From Liolophura sinensis (Eukaryota > Mollusca > Polyplacophora > Chitonida > Chitonidae), in assembly GCF_032854445.1 (NCBI RefSeq), contig NC_088295.1, positions 36,612,510-36,676,509 of the forward strand: 64,000 bases of DNA, written 5' to 3'. The notes below the pieces were generated by a model. The model saw nothing but the letters and a program-made list of their open reading frames with translations, was not told the DNA's origin and did no database searches. The position numbers and the translations under genes are program-made. Below, piece by piece: positions 24,951-37,100 of this stretch (position 1 is its first letter; every line of letters begins with the position of its first letter).

Positions 24951-25114
24951 CGTATTTATTCATTTTATTGGTGGGAGGAAAACGGACAGAGCCCAGAGGA
25001 AATTCACTACCACCCGCAGTTTGATACCAGACCTTCCCCACGTATAGCCGGAGGAGGAAGCAAGCAAGCGGTGGACTTGAACTTAAAGCTACCGCATTGA
25101 TGAGAGACTCTGCC
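24951..25114 (-). mobile_element. SINE family A, middle part
   Basis: Reverse copy: GTATTTATTCATTTTATTGG, then GTGGGAGGAAAACGGACAGA, a CACCCGCAGTTTGATACCAG-like word, CCTTCCCCACGTATAGCC and a TGGACTTGAACTTA word from the tRNA-related side. The 3' part between the tail and the body is deleted. Confidence 0.7.
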
Positions 25115-25655
25115 AGTCGATTTTATGTCATAAAGTTTATATGATTTATCGATGCATAAGGACCTTCTCACATCACAATGTCGTTTCTGGCGCCCTTTGA
25201 CCACGATTTTTTTGCACAGGGCGTACTTCAAAAACGATTGATTGATAGAGGACAATACTCAGAATGTTTTCATTCACTGATCACAAAGGATTAATCCAGC
25301 AACATTTGGTTAAGGTCCAGTCACAACAGTGCAGTGACCAAGTTACAACCTACATGTAGTTGCGACCAACAAAATGTCGGAATCGCAGGCAAATCGTAGG
25401 AATACCGCAAGAATAGTCGCACAGGTCGTGAGTCATAGAGAAAGGAGTTGCAGCAAGGACAAAACGCCTGCGATTCTAATTCGTAAGAAGTCACAGACAG
25501 GTTTACATGGTCATACCACTAGTCGAGCATGATGGTCAGTCGTGAATGATTGCGTGTCACCACAATTAGTAGTACAGCTTGTTGTGCTACACGACGATGG
25601 GCGACGCCACTTGGACGTGATCGGTGACAAGGTCTTTTTTTTTTTAAGGTATATA

Positions 25656-25902
25656 GGGACCTCTGTGGCTCAGTGTGTAGTGCGCTAGCGTAGTGTAATG
25701 GCCCAGGAGCCTCTTATACCCAACTCATGCTGGCTTCTTCTCCGGCCGTTCGTGCAAAGGTCACTTAGCAACCAGCGGATGGTTGTGGGCTTTCTGCGGT
25801 CTGTGCCTGGTTTCCTCCCACCATAATACTAGCGTCGTATAAGTGAAATATTCGGCGTAAAGGGAAGAGTACGGCTTAAAACATCAATCAAATAAATAAA
25901 TT
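25656..25902 (+). mobile_element. SINE family A, full length
   Basis: Starts with GGGACCTCTGTGGCTCAGTG (a diverged tRNA-like head). It continues with AATGGCCCAGGAGCCTCT, GCTGGCTTCTTCTCCGGCCG, AGCGGATGGTTGTGGGCTTT, TTTCCTCCCACCATAATAC and GTCGTATAAGTGAAATATTC, and ends in ACATCAATCAAATAAATAAA. Confidence 0.82.
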
Positions 25903-25999
25903 TAATGTAAATAGTATCATAAAGATTATTTAGAGAACAGTCCTAACCTGTTGAATACACACAAAAAACGCTTTCCAGCAAAATCTTGTGTCATATTTG

Positions 26000-26285
26000 A
26001 ACAACTCTATCTGTGCTGAAATCAACACAAGATCTTGTGTTGAAAGAGTTGAATACAAGATGTGTTAGATGTTACTCAAAAGGTTTTTTTGTATCAACAC
26101 AACTGCGAATGATATGCATAAATTATCTCATTTTGGTTCAACAAATGTTTGTGTTTTATTATTCTGTAATACAAACACATATATTTCACATTTATTTAAC
26201 ACAAGGTTGGTGTCGGTTTAATACGTTCATGTGTTGAATGAAAACAACACAAGTTGTTGTGTTAGATTTCACCACAAGTGTTTTT
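26000..26285. repeat. Region dense in palindromic ACACAAG/CTTGTGT words
   Basis: Starts near GCTGAAATCAACACAAGATC and contains many AACACAA and TTGTGTT words in both orientations, including ACACAAGATCTTGTGT and AACACAAGTTGTTGTGTT. It belongs to the same structural type as the regions at 14150, 46105 and 55130. A 74-residue open frame inside is not convincing. Confidence 0.5.
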
Positions 26286-26289
26286 TGTA

Positions 26290-29200
26290 TGTACATAATC
26301 TGTAAATATGTGCAGATGCACTGACTCATACAAAGTCACTATTCTTAACACCGAAACGGATTGAAAGATATTAGAGCAAAGATTTGTTTCGATAAAAAAT
26401 ACATACAATTCTGTATCCGTTTAGTTTTAGGTATATTATAGTATTAAACCGGAAACTAGCATCGAAAACAGAAAGGGCTGTAAAACAGCTGGATCTGACG
26501 AATACAAATTACCAGGTGTATATGTGGGTAGAGGTTAAACCAAAGGAGTAAATCAACTAAACATGCTTGAAGTGTTCAGAAACAGGAAGAACTGTAGAAC
26601 ATCTGGACTTTGTGTACAAATTATGAAGTATATGAACAGAAGCGAAAATTGCTTAATCATGTCTCGAGTTCAGAACCAAGAGACGGTTGCAAAGAGCGTG
26701 TTTTACATATCGTTTTGTGACATACATGCAGATGCCCATGTGTTTCTGTAGTAATCTGATACGCCCTGCGACGATGTTTTTTAAATCGGCCATTAGTAAT
26801 AAACTTTTATGCATCTCTTTATACACTGTCGCTGTCTGATAATTTCTGACATGCTCTCCGGTGATGTTCCCCATTCATAAAAGAAAGCAAGTCACATGAT
26901 CATGATAAAATTAATTACGTTGTGATACTATAAATGAAAAAAAACATAAGACATCATATTATAAATGGTGTATGCACCAGGAAAAGAAAAAAATGTAATT
27001 TAATGCCATCTACAAACTCAATCCTGCATCAGCGAATTAAAGAACATAAGCCAATATTGTTTTTGCTTTGACTGTCACTACAGTAAGCCTGCAGTTTATA
27101 AATACCAAAAAATTAATCACTGCTACTTTGTTTAGGCTTTTAAGCTGATTTGATCTTTATTTATGTGCTCCCCATAGCACTGCATGCATTAAATTAATAT
27201 AGCAAAGAATAATGCCAACATTACCAGTGTGTATTGTCTAGGAGCATGGTTTTACAACATCGATTAAAAATTATAAATGACGAACAAAGCTTTACCACTG
27301 ATTACGATCATCTGAGTGATGTTATGACACGCGGTAACCACATGGGGCAGATTCCATGAAGCCAGTTTTGACTTAAGTCAAAATTTGTACATGTACTATA
27401 AAACGTAGCATAGTTTTAACGATAATGAAAAAGGATATGCAAGAAATATTTTATATTTCTTAATATAACTCCTCCATTTTATGCATATTTTTCTTCAAAG
27501 ATCGTAAATATTCGGAAATTCATTTTCATGTATCCTTTAACTAAACACCTATTTTTTTTATACCATTTCTGTTAAAATGGAAATCTTGTGCCAGTACTGA
27601 AGCCTTATAATTTGGGTTGTGTACTGTTTGTCTATAGAGGTTTCAAGTTTTGTCCGATGTCGAAAATCGTTTCGTGGAATGGGCAAGTTTGCTGTATAAT
27701 GCATATCCTGCTAAGCGGCTAATTGCGTGGCACATAGAGATAGAGTCCATTGATTCACAGATACTGCACTATATAAGATCTAGGCCAGCATTAAAGCACA
27801 CAGTTGTTAGTTACAAAGTGAAAATGCAATAAAGACTAATTTTGCGTATCAAATACATCCTACCGTAACCCTTTCCCTATGGGCTGGCGTTGAATATTGC
27901 ATTCATGATAATTCCTATCCAGTGTTAGCGTGTACTGAAGACATGATGTCCTGCAATGATCGAAGGCTTCATATTTAATTTCGATGAAAGTGTGCTAAAA
28001 TAGATGAGTGTGGGTTTATGAACTTTCATTGTTCAGTGATAAGTGGGACATCAATCCGAAGCCAGTCATCATAAGCAATTCTACATGTATCCTCCAACTG
28101 CCTTATTGGTTACATACATTTACATTTAAGTTCGAACCTTCAATCCTGCACAGTGCAAAGCTAATAGCCAGGTTAAATTCTAGCTGATCACGTACCCTTT
28201 CCGCAGCTTTGATATTACATTGTAAAAATGATTTATTCAAAGGAACTTCGATCTGAACATGTCATCCACGAATATCTTCGAAAGAAACGATCGATTTTTT
28301 CCCTGAGAGCTGGGCGCTGCTAACCGTAGACGTTAAATTCTGCCTCATGCTCAGCGCTTGCAAATTTCATGCTCGTTAGCTTGAGAATAATAGTCCGATA
28401 GTTGTAGATTTGCAGAAACCGTTGTCACACAAAGTCTCACCTAAGGGCCAGGTGCATCTTCGGGAAGGTGTCCAGCTGTGAAAAAACATTCATAGAATTA
28501 AACATAGGGAGAAAAGAGACCTAAAGAAAAGGCTTATTTACCTTTAAGTTTTGAAGCATGCCTGCGAATTGGCGGCTAGACAATTTTGTAAGATGGACTT
28601 GTTAATGAAAGAGAAACCTTTGTGGTCATGATAAATTGCCAAGCCAAGATGTCAAATAGCTGACATGGACATTTGCTGCAATCACTCCAGGAAGCCCGTG
28701 TAATTTGGTACTTTTTTTCTTGTTATTTTTGATATGTCCCAAAGTTTAATGCCTAATATGGACACACAGACACACGTGTTATGCCATGTGTCTTTTGTTA
28801 AAGAGAAAAGAGGATGTATAACTTGACAGTAAAGACACGACAACTTATGACGTCCGTGAAATGCCGCAACGAAGAGAAAGCTGGTGATTTATAGCCCAGT
28901 GTCTCGCTTGCAGCCGCCGGACGAGGTGATTAAGACACTCAGATAGCTCGTTGTGTCTTCTTCGCAGTTACAGACGTACAGAAACTCACAGGGAAGAATC
29001 TGGCGTGGCCATCCACAAAGAAAGACATCCGACCAATGTTAGACTGTCAGGCAGAATACAAGTTATTGCCATTTCATCTTTCTCTTTTAACATCGCCAGT
29101 CAAGAGACAAGGTGAGTTGTTTTTTGGTGGCATTTTGTTTATCAAAGGAGATGCAGCGTCTTTTGGAATTACATTAAGTCGCTTCGGGATATACATGAAG

Positions 29201-30180
29201 CCACATTCAGCTGATTAATAAAAATATCGACCAGGATAAAGTGTAATAATTTTTGCTCTTTGTCATAATGAATTGGTTTGAAGAAAATGAATATTGAAAT
29301 GAAGAAATGAAGGACATTGGTGATGTTAAATAGTTCTCTGTAACTGTTATAGGAGCTTTAACGTCATTTTATCGAAATCGCAAGGTTTCTACGACATGTA
29401 CACGTTGACGGTGATTACATATTTGGGAACAACCTGCGAGGTGGCTTCATTTTGCCAAAAACAAGCTGCTTTAAATGAGATTATGCGGACAATGCCCTGT
29501 GTCTCTCTTCGATTCTAAATGGATTTGATCCCTGAGAGCTATTTAGCCCTTTCTTTCTTAGCTAACAATCGACTGTTTTTGAGATTATGTCGCTCTGTCC
29601 GTAAGTAGGCTCGTAAACCTTGGTGGCAACACGGCAGACAAGCAGGATGTCACAGCCATAAAAGAAGCATTTGATCGTGGTCTTTATACTGTAATCATTT
29701 ATACTGCAATCATTTATACTGTAATCATTTATACTGTAATGGATAAACTTGTAATGATTCACAAGCATTTCATTTTATCACTGTTCATTTTTTTTTATCT
29801 TTGTCGATGCTGTGTTAAAGTTTAATCATGGAATAAAAGTTTTTGTTAGCTTATGTGATGGCGCTGCAGTGTTGTTCAAACCATCTTTTTAAAAGTGTGT
29901 TAATTTTTTTAAGTTAGGGACTAGAGGTAAAAGTGTATATACATACAGCCCTTGCAGTGTGTTTTTCAAGGAAGACCAGAGGGCAGGAAACCACACACTT
30001 TGGCTACACAAGGATGAATCTGGGCAAACTGTCAATAGATGGATTCGAACCTGTGATCGATGCAAGATAAGGTTAGTCAGTATCTGGCTCTGAAGGACAC
30101 GGTGATAAAGATAATTATTTTTTTACTCCAATAATTCCTTTATCTTAAGTAGACAAATACCAGGAACAACCTTCTGGAAG
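26290..30180. other. Intergenic DNA upstream of the plus-strand receptor gene
   Basis: AT-rich, with no recognised protein. A GC-richer patch at 28970-29111 is framed by an acceptor-like TTCTTCGCAG and a donor-like ACAAGGTGAGTT and could be an untranslated exon. Its frame would not join the receptor exon in phase, so it is not called as coding. A TTTTGACTTAAGTCAAAATT palindrome lies near 27367. Confidence 0.4.
29683..29742. repeat. 15-bp tandem repeat, 4 copies
   Basis: Four consecutive copies of TTTATACTGTAATCA with one or two changes. Confidence 0.9.
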
Positions 30181-30185
30181 AAAAG

Positions 30186-30192
30186 TATAAAA
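30186..30192 (+). promoter_or_regulatory. Candidate TATA box of the plus-strand receptor gene
   Basis: TATAAAA lies about 30-40 bp before an ACAGTTCATT/CTCAGTTCTC stretch that could hold the start site, and about 200 bp before a good splice donor at 30394. This placement fits a promoter for a short untranslated first exon. It rests on position and sequence only. Confidence 0.3.
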
Positions 30193-30221
30193 TGAGAGAT
30201 AAATAAACCAAACTGGAACTG

Positions 30222-30393
30222 ACAGTTCATTTAACTCAGTTCTCTTTGAAGAAATCTCATTCTCAAGGAAAACATAAAATGTTTGATTGATGCTGATTGC
30301 GATCGTGGCCTGACAACATCCGGATCTCCATCCTCAACCTATGTGCTTGTTCTCAAGCAGTCGTATCTGAACAAAGTTAAGTGTTGTAAACAG
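30222..30393 (+). other. Probable 5' untranslated exon of the plus-strand receptor gene
   Basis: The region ends in TTGTAAACAG in front of a strong donor, GTAAGGA, at 30394. The next acceptor is TTTTTATTACAG ending at 30638, which gives an intron of 245 bp. Between the candidate start site and the donor lie two very short upstream frames: a three-codon one starting ATGTTTGATTGA and a seven-codon one starting ATGCTGATTG. After splicing, the first in-frame AUG is at 30703. The left border is a guess based on the TATA-like box. Confidence 0.4.
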
Positions 30394-30702
30394 GTAAGGA
30401 TAAATCAATTGCTCCAGGTTATACTGCAAACAGTGATCGATGACACTATGCTAAGCTGAATTACACGTCAAACTCACATGGAGGAGATTAACCGTCAGAG
30501 GCGTTTTCGCATGGCTAGCTCTGTTTTGCCACACCACATACACTGAACTTTTGACGGCATCTCGAATATGAAATGTACCCTTCCACATTCAACTTCTGCT
30601 GCAAGTGCGTGACGTTTTAAGGCTTATTTTTATTACAGATTTCCACCACGACTTACGTTGAATTCTGGAATCACACCCGACAACACAGACGATATTGAAG
30701 CT

Positions 30703-31178
30703 ATGGGAGAGAAAATCAACGTCACACACTTAGAACTTGATGTAACCGGTCTCCCGTCGCTCCTCGCGGATGACTCCATTTTTCTCATGGACAACTCCTC
30801 TTTTTTATATGGAGAAGGTGTCAACTTTTCCGACTACCATGACTTCATGTCCAAATTCGACACAGTTCGTTTCGGACTGGATCTGCGAGGCTTTCTGATT
30901 ACTCTGTACGCAGTTACTACTTTGCTAGCTCTGATCGGTAACCTGATTGTTGTGGTTACCCTAGCTTCTGGAACCTCGTTCTGGAAACTTCGCCATTTCC
31001 TCATTAACTTAGCGGTCTCAGACCTCCTCATCTCAATGTTCTGCCTGCCTTTTACATCTACCGAAGTTATCTTTGGCAAGTGGCATTTTGGAGAATTCAT
31101 GTGTCCCTTCGTTTCTTTCATGCAATATCTTGCCGTGAGTGTTTGTGCGTTTACTAACGTCGCTATCGGCCTGGACAG
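30703..31178 (+). CDS. Receptor exon 1 (coding): N-terminus to DR of DRY
   Basis: Covers the glycosylated N-terminus, TM1, TM2 and TM3. It ends CTGGACAG before the donor GTAAGTT, leaving two bases of the Arg codon (phase 2). Confidence 0.92.
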
Positions 31179-34100
31179 GTAAGTTACCATCTACATCATT
31201 TTCGTCAGGTAGCCTTCATTATACACGTTACAACAAATGCAACCAAGCGAAATGCATTTGTTTGAATTTGTCGCTGAACTTAACAGTGTATTTTTCATTG
31301 AACAGTAAACAAAGGACGTAGAAAATAAACTCAACTTGACCACTTGTACTGCTACAGGGGCCCACTGGCGAGCAAGGTCACTGTACGAGAATGGTTCATT
31401 GTTCAGTCACTGTGTAAGAAACAACCCTGTTAAGCATTGCAGATCTATTCTTATATTCGCCTTTTCCCTTTTTTACTTCCTTCGAGGATTTCTTTTTCAT
31501 ATACCAATCCAACAAGGGATTGATTTACACCGCAGTGAAGCTTTTAATAAGATTTTAATATTCAAAAAATCTGTTCAAAAATCCTCCTGAACCTTTTAGT
31601 CCTTGCTTGTTAGTGGACACGAAATGGCTGGAATATTGCGGATTTGGCGTGAGGCTTTAATCATCTAGGCTCGTTAACACAGCTGGCTCGTTAAAACAAC
31701 GACTGCAACACCTGCCGAGGTGGCTATAGTCTTCCGCTCTCTGCAGCTGTTCCTCGACAAGGAGGTAACGAGGTAGCGCAGCGAGGTAACAAAGAAACGC
31801 AGCGAGGCTGCGACGCGAGACAGCGAGACTGAGAGATTAGCAAAAAATTACGATTTCCTTCAATTCCTTTGCGCAAGCGGCTTAAATTATTTTTACAATC
31901 AGCTGTTACCTCAATTGTATAGTCTACAACCGATTATAGCTACAATCTTTTTGTGCAAGCAAGTCCTGGTCTTGGCATCATGGCCTTGTATTATGTGTGT
32001 ATTTGTAACGAATTCGCCAGTAATATTTCCATTTGAACAAGGACCTCGGAACACTTGGTGCTTAGTAATTCGTTGTAATTTATAATTCAAGGTGATTCGC
32101 AATTTAATATTATATCCATATTGCTGTTAGAGCTCCTTGTTAAGAACATATTAAATAGAAACGAGACCTCACATTTCTGCTCGTAGAAACTTCTCATATA
32201 TAACAATTAGTTTCAAAGGAGACCGTGTGTTGTTTTTGTTAGCATCAGACGCAGTATGGTTGCGCACTGCCATAATCCTAGCGCTTTTCATCACAATTTT
32301 CCATTTTCCTTGCTTTTTTATCTATACATGAACTGAACTTATTATCGTTCTGATACATGTCCATTGACGTATTCTTCCAGCAAAAGAAAATATATACGTG
32401 GTGCAACTGGTTTCTCTGATAAGAAACATTGGGGTCAAGGACAAAACATCAACTGAAGTTCAAACATTGGCTTTGTTCACAAAAAAATATCCAATATTTC
32501 TTTGCCCTTTATATTTTATGTTTGGGGCCTCCGTGGCCGAGGTGGTTAGCGTGTCAGAGCGGCACAATGACTCAGGAGCCTCTCACCAATGTGTTCGCAG
32601 TGATTTAAAGTCCAGCCCATCCTGGTTTCCTCTCTGGTCGTACGTGAGAAGGTCCTCTAGCAACCTGCGGACGGTCGTGGGTTTCTGCCAAGCCATGCCC
32701 GGTTTCTTCCCATCGTATCACTGATCGCCGTCGTATAAGTGAAACATTCTTGAATACGGCGTAAAACACTAATCAACTAAATAAATAAATATTTAATTTT
32801 TAAGTTATTGTTATTTTCATCATGGTGCTGATATTGGCAGTTTCAATTCAAGCCAGTCAGAGCCATTTCATATTTCATCAGAATATAAATAATGAATATT
32901 TGATCCATGGAAGTTTCTAACCATAAAATAAAATTCTGAACAGCATAAAATGCTGAACATTATTTATGTCACACCTATTAGTGCCTTAGTACGTAATATC
33001 CGCGGCTCTTGCAGAAACAAGACATACGTACAAGAGATAAAACTAGAAAACTAACAACCACAAAATACAAATATTAAAAACATTTCTGGTACAGCTGAAT
33101 GTGAGACATAACAATACGATACCAACGCTGTCATTGCCAGAATTACACTCTGTTACTTTTATCCGAGTATCGCAACAAAAGGATCACAGAAATTCAGGAT
33201 TACAGATGTTCCAGATTGGCGGTAATAGCATTATAGCCAACTTGTCTTTGCTTTGAACTAATTCAAATCAACACTTTATTTGCTTAGACTACTATGCTTT
33301 ATCCAGACAATGAAGCTTTAAACCATGAAAGCTAAATGAATGAGAGAGCCGGAGGAATAACGAATCAGATTCATAAAAGTTTGTCTGGAATAGCTGGTTT
33401 TCTTGTCCTTGCTCGATTTAAAAATAAAGAATTAGAAAACTTTGGATAAAGCGTATTTTACTTGTCTTACAGCGTGAGATATCAGTTATTAATTTAAAAC
33501 AGATGACTTTATTTGTATAGAGAATAAAACCAGAGCAGCGACAACATTGTGATAGTTGGCCAATGGTCACACCTGACCGGCGAAAATACGGTCCCTTATC
33601 AATTTACCTCAGGTAGGTTTTATTTATTTATTTGGTGTTATTGGTGATATTTCACTTGTACAACGACGGCCAGCAGGTGAGAGGAAACTGGGCTGAGCCC
33701 GAGGGAAACCCACGAAAGGTAGCTGACAGACCTTCACACGTAGGGCCAGAGAGGAAGCTAGCATGAGCTGGACTTCAACTCATAGCGACCGCATTGGTGG
33801 AAGGCTTCTGGGTCATTTCACCATGCTGGCGTGCTAACCTCTCGGCCACGGAGGCCCCTCAGTTAGGGTTTTATTACTCTAACTAAGTGTTTATGCTAAT
33901 GCTTAAAGATTAGCAACTTACATTTTCTCTAGCATCATGTCTTATAGCAGAATTCAGAAAAATACAATACGCAGTGATGTTTACTGATATATACTAGATG
34001 TCAGAGATCTAGAATTGCTCAAAATTCTGTGTTGTCATCACATATATATATATAAATGATCCTTTACTATCATCACATATGACAAACAATCCCTTCCCTT

Positions 34101-37100
34101 TTTAGCCTATAAGCCAGTTGTATAATATGCCTAACACACTCCGCTGATGTACTCAAATGTTTTTAACCTGAGAAAGAGTTTATCCATAAGACAGAACAAA
34201 AGTTTTTGTAATGATTTAATCTGTCAAATGTCTGGAAAATGACAGACAAGTTCGAATGTAAATTTCAAAATATACCCAACAATATCCACTTGCTTTTCAC
34301 GCGAAATGCCTTCATGACATTGGCGTGTTTTGATGATTGTGCCGAGGCGCGTCGTGAGCAGCGCATAACTGCATGTACTTCGATCTTATTCATTCACATT
34401 TAAGACTGCAGAAATTTTGGAGAAAACTTAAGTGAGAAAAAAATTCAGAACGAACTTGAATGTCCCTTACTGTTTTAAAAGTGAGTCTATGGTTTCTAAG
34501 AGTGCGAATCACTGTACCATACCTATTTGTTATCAACAGCCAGCAGGATATGTTCTACGGGATCTTATTGTTTCCTTAGCGGCAAAACTCAAAATCTTAA
34601 TCGCTGGCCCGTTTTGTACTCATTTAATGACGATTTAGTCATATGAGTAACGATTACTTCGGCCAACGTGTTATCTGTTATCTGTTATCAGATATCAATG
34701 ATTTTACTTTTCACGATTATACAAATTTGTTTTGTATGTGATTGGTAGGATTGAACGATCCACATATTTTTTACTATTGTAGATCAGTTCGTTATGCCGA
34801 TAACCTATCACAATGCATCGCCAGCGGTAGATGAACTAAGAATCTCACAATATTATGTGGCAAACATATAATTTGAATGATCTCAACGTGCAAGAAAAAA
34901 TGCGAACGATGCATTCAGTGTAGAAATTACAACAGTAACTGATTAAAACTGACCACGGTCGTATAAGTGAAAACGTCCTGAGTAGAGCGATAAATAACAA
35001 TCGTACATCGTACAGTAGAACATGGCACTGCCTGAACATTCTCGCTGATGGATTCCTTAGAAAAGGTGTGTGCAGGGATCTACCATTATAGCCTTATGTA
35101 ATTAACCCAAAATACAACGAAAAAAACTAGGAAAAAAAGCAGACTTTCCTTTTTGTTTTATACTGTATGAGGATGGAAATTTCCACGCATCCTGCTGTTC
35201 ATTACAAGGCTATACATTAACTCATTTACTTAATCTTTGCTTGCTCATCCTGTACTTTTGCAGCTCTTCATGTGAACATATTTTTTTTTTTTTTTATGTG
35301 CGACAAGGTGCCTAACAAGTCCCTTCACCTGTCTGTCTCTCTGTCTGTCTGTCTGTCTGGCTGGTTGTCTCTCTGTCTATTTGTCTGGCTGGCTGGCTGG
35401 CTGTGTGTCAAATGTTTGATGTCCTACCTGTACCAAGGGCCATTTATTTAACAAGGGGTTAGAGTGCAAAATCAAAAAAATATTAAAATTAAGATTATAA
35501 ATTATATATGTATATATATGTATATATTAAAATTAAGATTTAAATTTTCGTCCTCAGATACTGGGCCGTTGTCCGCCCCATGCTGGCCCGTTTGCCCACT
35601 GGTCGTGTACGGTTGGTCATCACTATCGTTTGGCTCTTGGGCTTCGCCGTGTCCGCTCCTCAACTCGTGGTTAGTCGACAAGTGTTCAAGTACCCGACGG
35701 GTAACCAGTGTGTGGATAGCTGGGCCAGTGACGGCCAGAGAAGGATATACCTGGGAGCTGTGCTCACCATCACCTACCTAATTCCTTTCTTCATCCTGAC
35801 TCTAACTTACTGCACGGTAGGGCTCAGGCTTTGGGAGCGCACTCACCCAGGAGAGGCCTACACTATTAGAGACCAGCGACAAAGGGAATCCAAGAAAAAA
35901 GTATGTTGGCTTATAATAGTGTTTTATGTACAGCCCCAATTAAGGTACTTTGCTAAGTCAACCTCTATTCATGGCTGATCGGTATTGAACAGTTGTCACC
36001 GGAACCGGCAACATTTTCTTTCTCCACACAGCTATCCATCAGTTGAGACTTGAATAAGCGACACACTAACTATAGGTTATCATTCCACCTATAGACCAAT
36101 ATACCATAAAGCATAATAAATGATAAACCTAATCATAAGAAATGCCCATCTAATTTACTGCACCTTATGGATTAAAATATTAAACCGTTATGTGAAACAT
36201 CACATCATTTGGCTTCCTGAGAAACATGTCTTTTGGCTACGGTATTTATGGTAAACCGCCGTCTGAGACACGACGTCCTACGTTACGTTATTCGTTATAA
36301 AGCGCTGCCTCAGACACCACGTAATATCGTTACGGTATTCATTATAAACCGCTGCCTACGACACCATGTCCATTTGTTATGGTTTCATTCTATGCCGTTA
36401 TTTCTACAAATCGTCCTACCATTTGTCATATATCGCTGCCTGACACAAGTCCTACTGTTACGGTATTCCTGTTTAACCGCTCTCTGAGACGACATTCTCT
36501 GTCGTTTTTGGTATTCATTCTAAACCGCCATTTGACCACCATCATAGCATTACGGTATTCATTCTAGGGGCCTCCTTGATCGAGTGGTTAGCATGGTGGG
36601 GCAACAAAGTGACTCAGAACCCTCTCAGGAATGCGGTTGCTGTGAGAAGTTCAGCTTATGCTGACTTCCTCTGCTGTTGTATATATGATGGCCTGCGTTG
36701 TAAAAGTGAAATATTCTTGGGTATGTGATAAAACACCAATCACATAAATAAATAAATAAATAAATACATAAATACATAAATAAATAAATATTCATTCTTA
36801 TCCGCTATATGAGACACCACATCCCAATGTTACGGCATTCCTTGTAAGTTGCTATCTGAAACACAATGATCTATCGTTTATTCACTCTAAATCGCTGTCT
36901 AAGAAACGTCCAATTGTTAACAGCACTTGAGTTAAAATAAAGAGATTTCTCATTTATCCATCCATTTCTAACCCATTTCTCAAGATGTTACTCTGCACGG
37001 TCCATTTCACCCTCTGAACACTGTTGCACTTCTATTTTAACCACAGGTTATAAAGATGCTGCTGACGATCGTAATTGCCTTTGGACTCTGCTGGCTTCCA

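Noticed and set aside
28970-29218. Small plus-strand frame MLDCQAEYK... with a donor-like end
   Set aside because: Its phase does not fit the next receptor exon; at most an untranslated exon of unknown gene.
30613-30702. Open frame upstream of the receptor AUG, with a TTG codon at 30658 as possible start
   Set aside because: No ATG is present in this stretch, and an acceptor at 30638 indicates that it is the 5' end of an exon; the first AUG after it is 30703.
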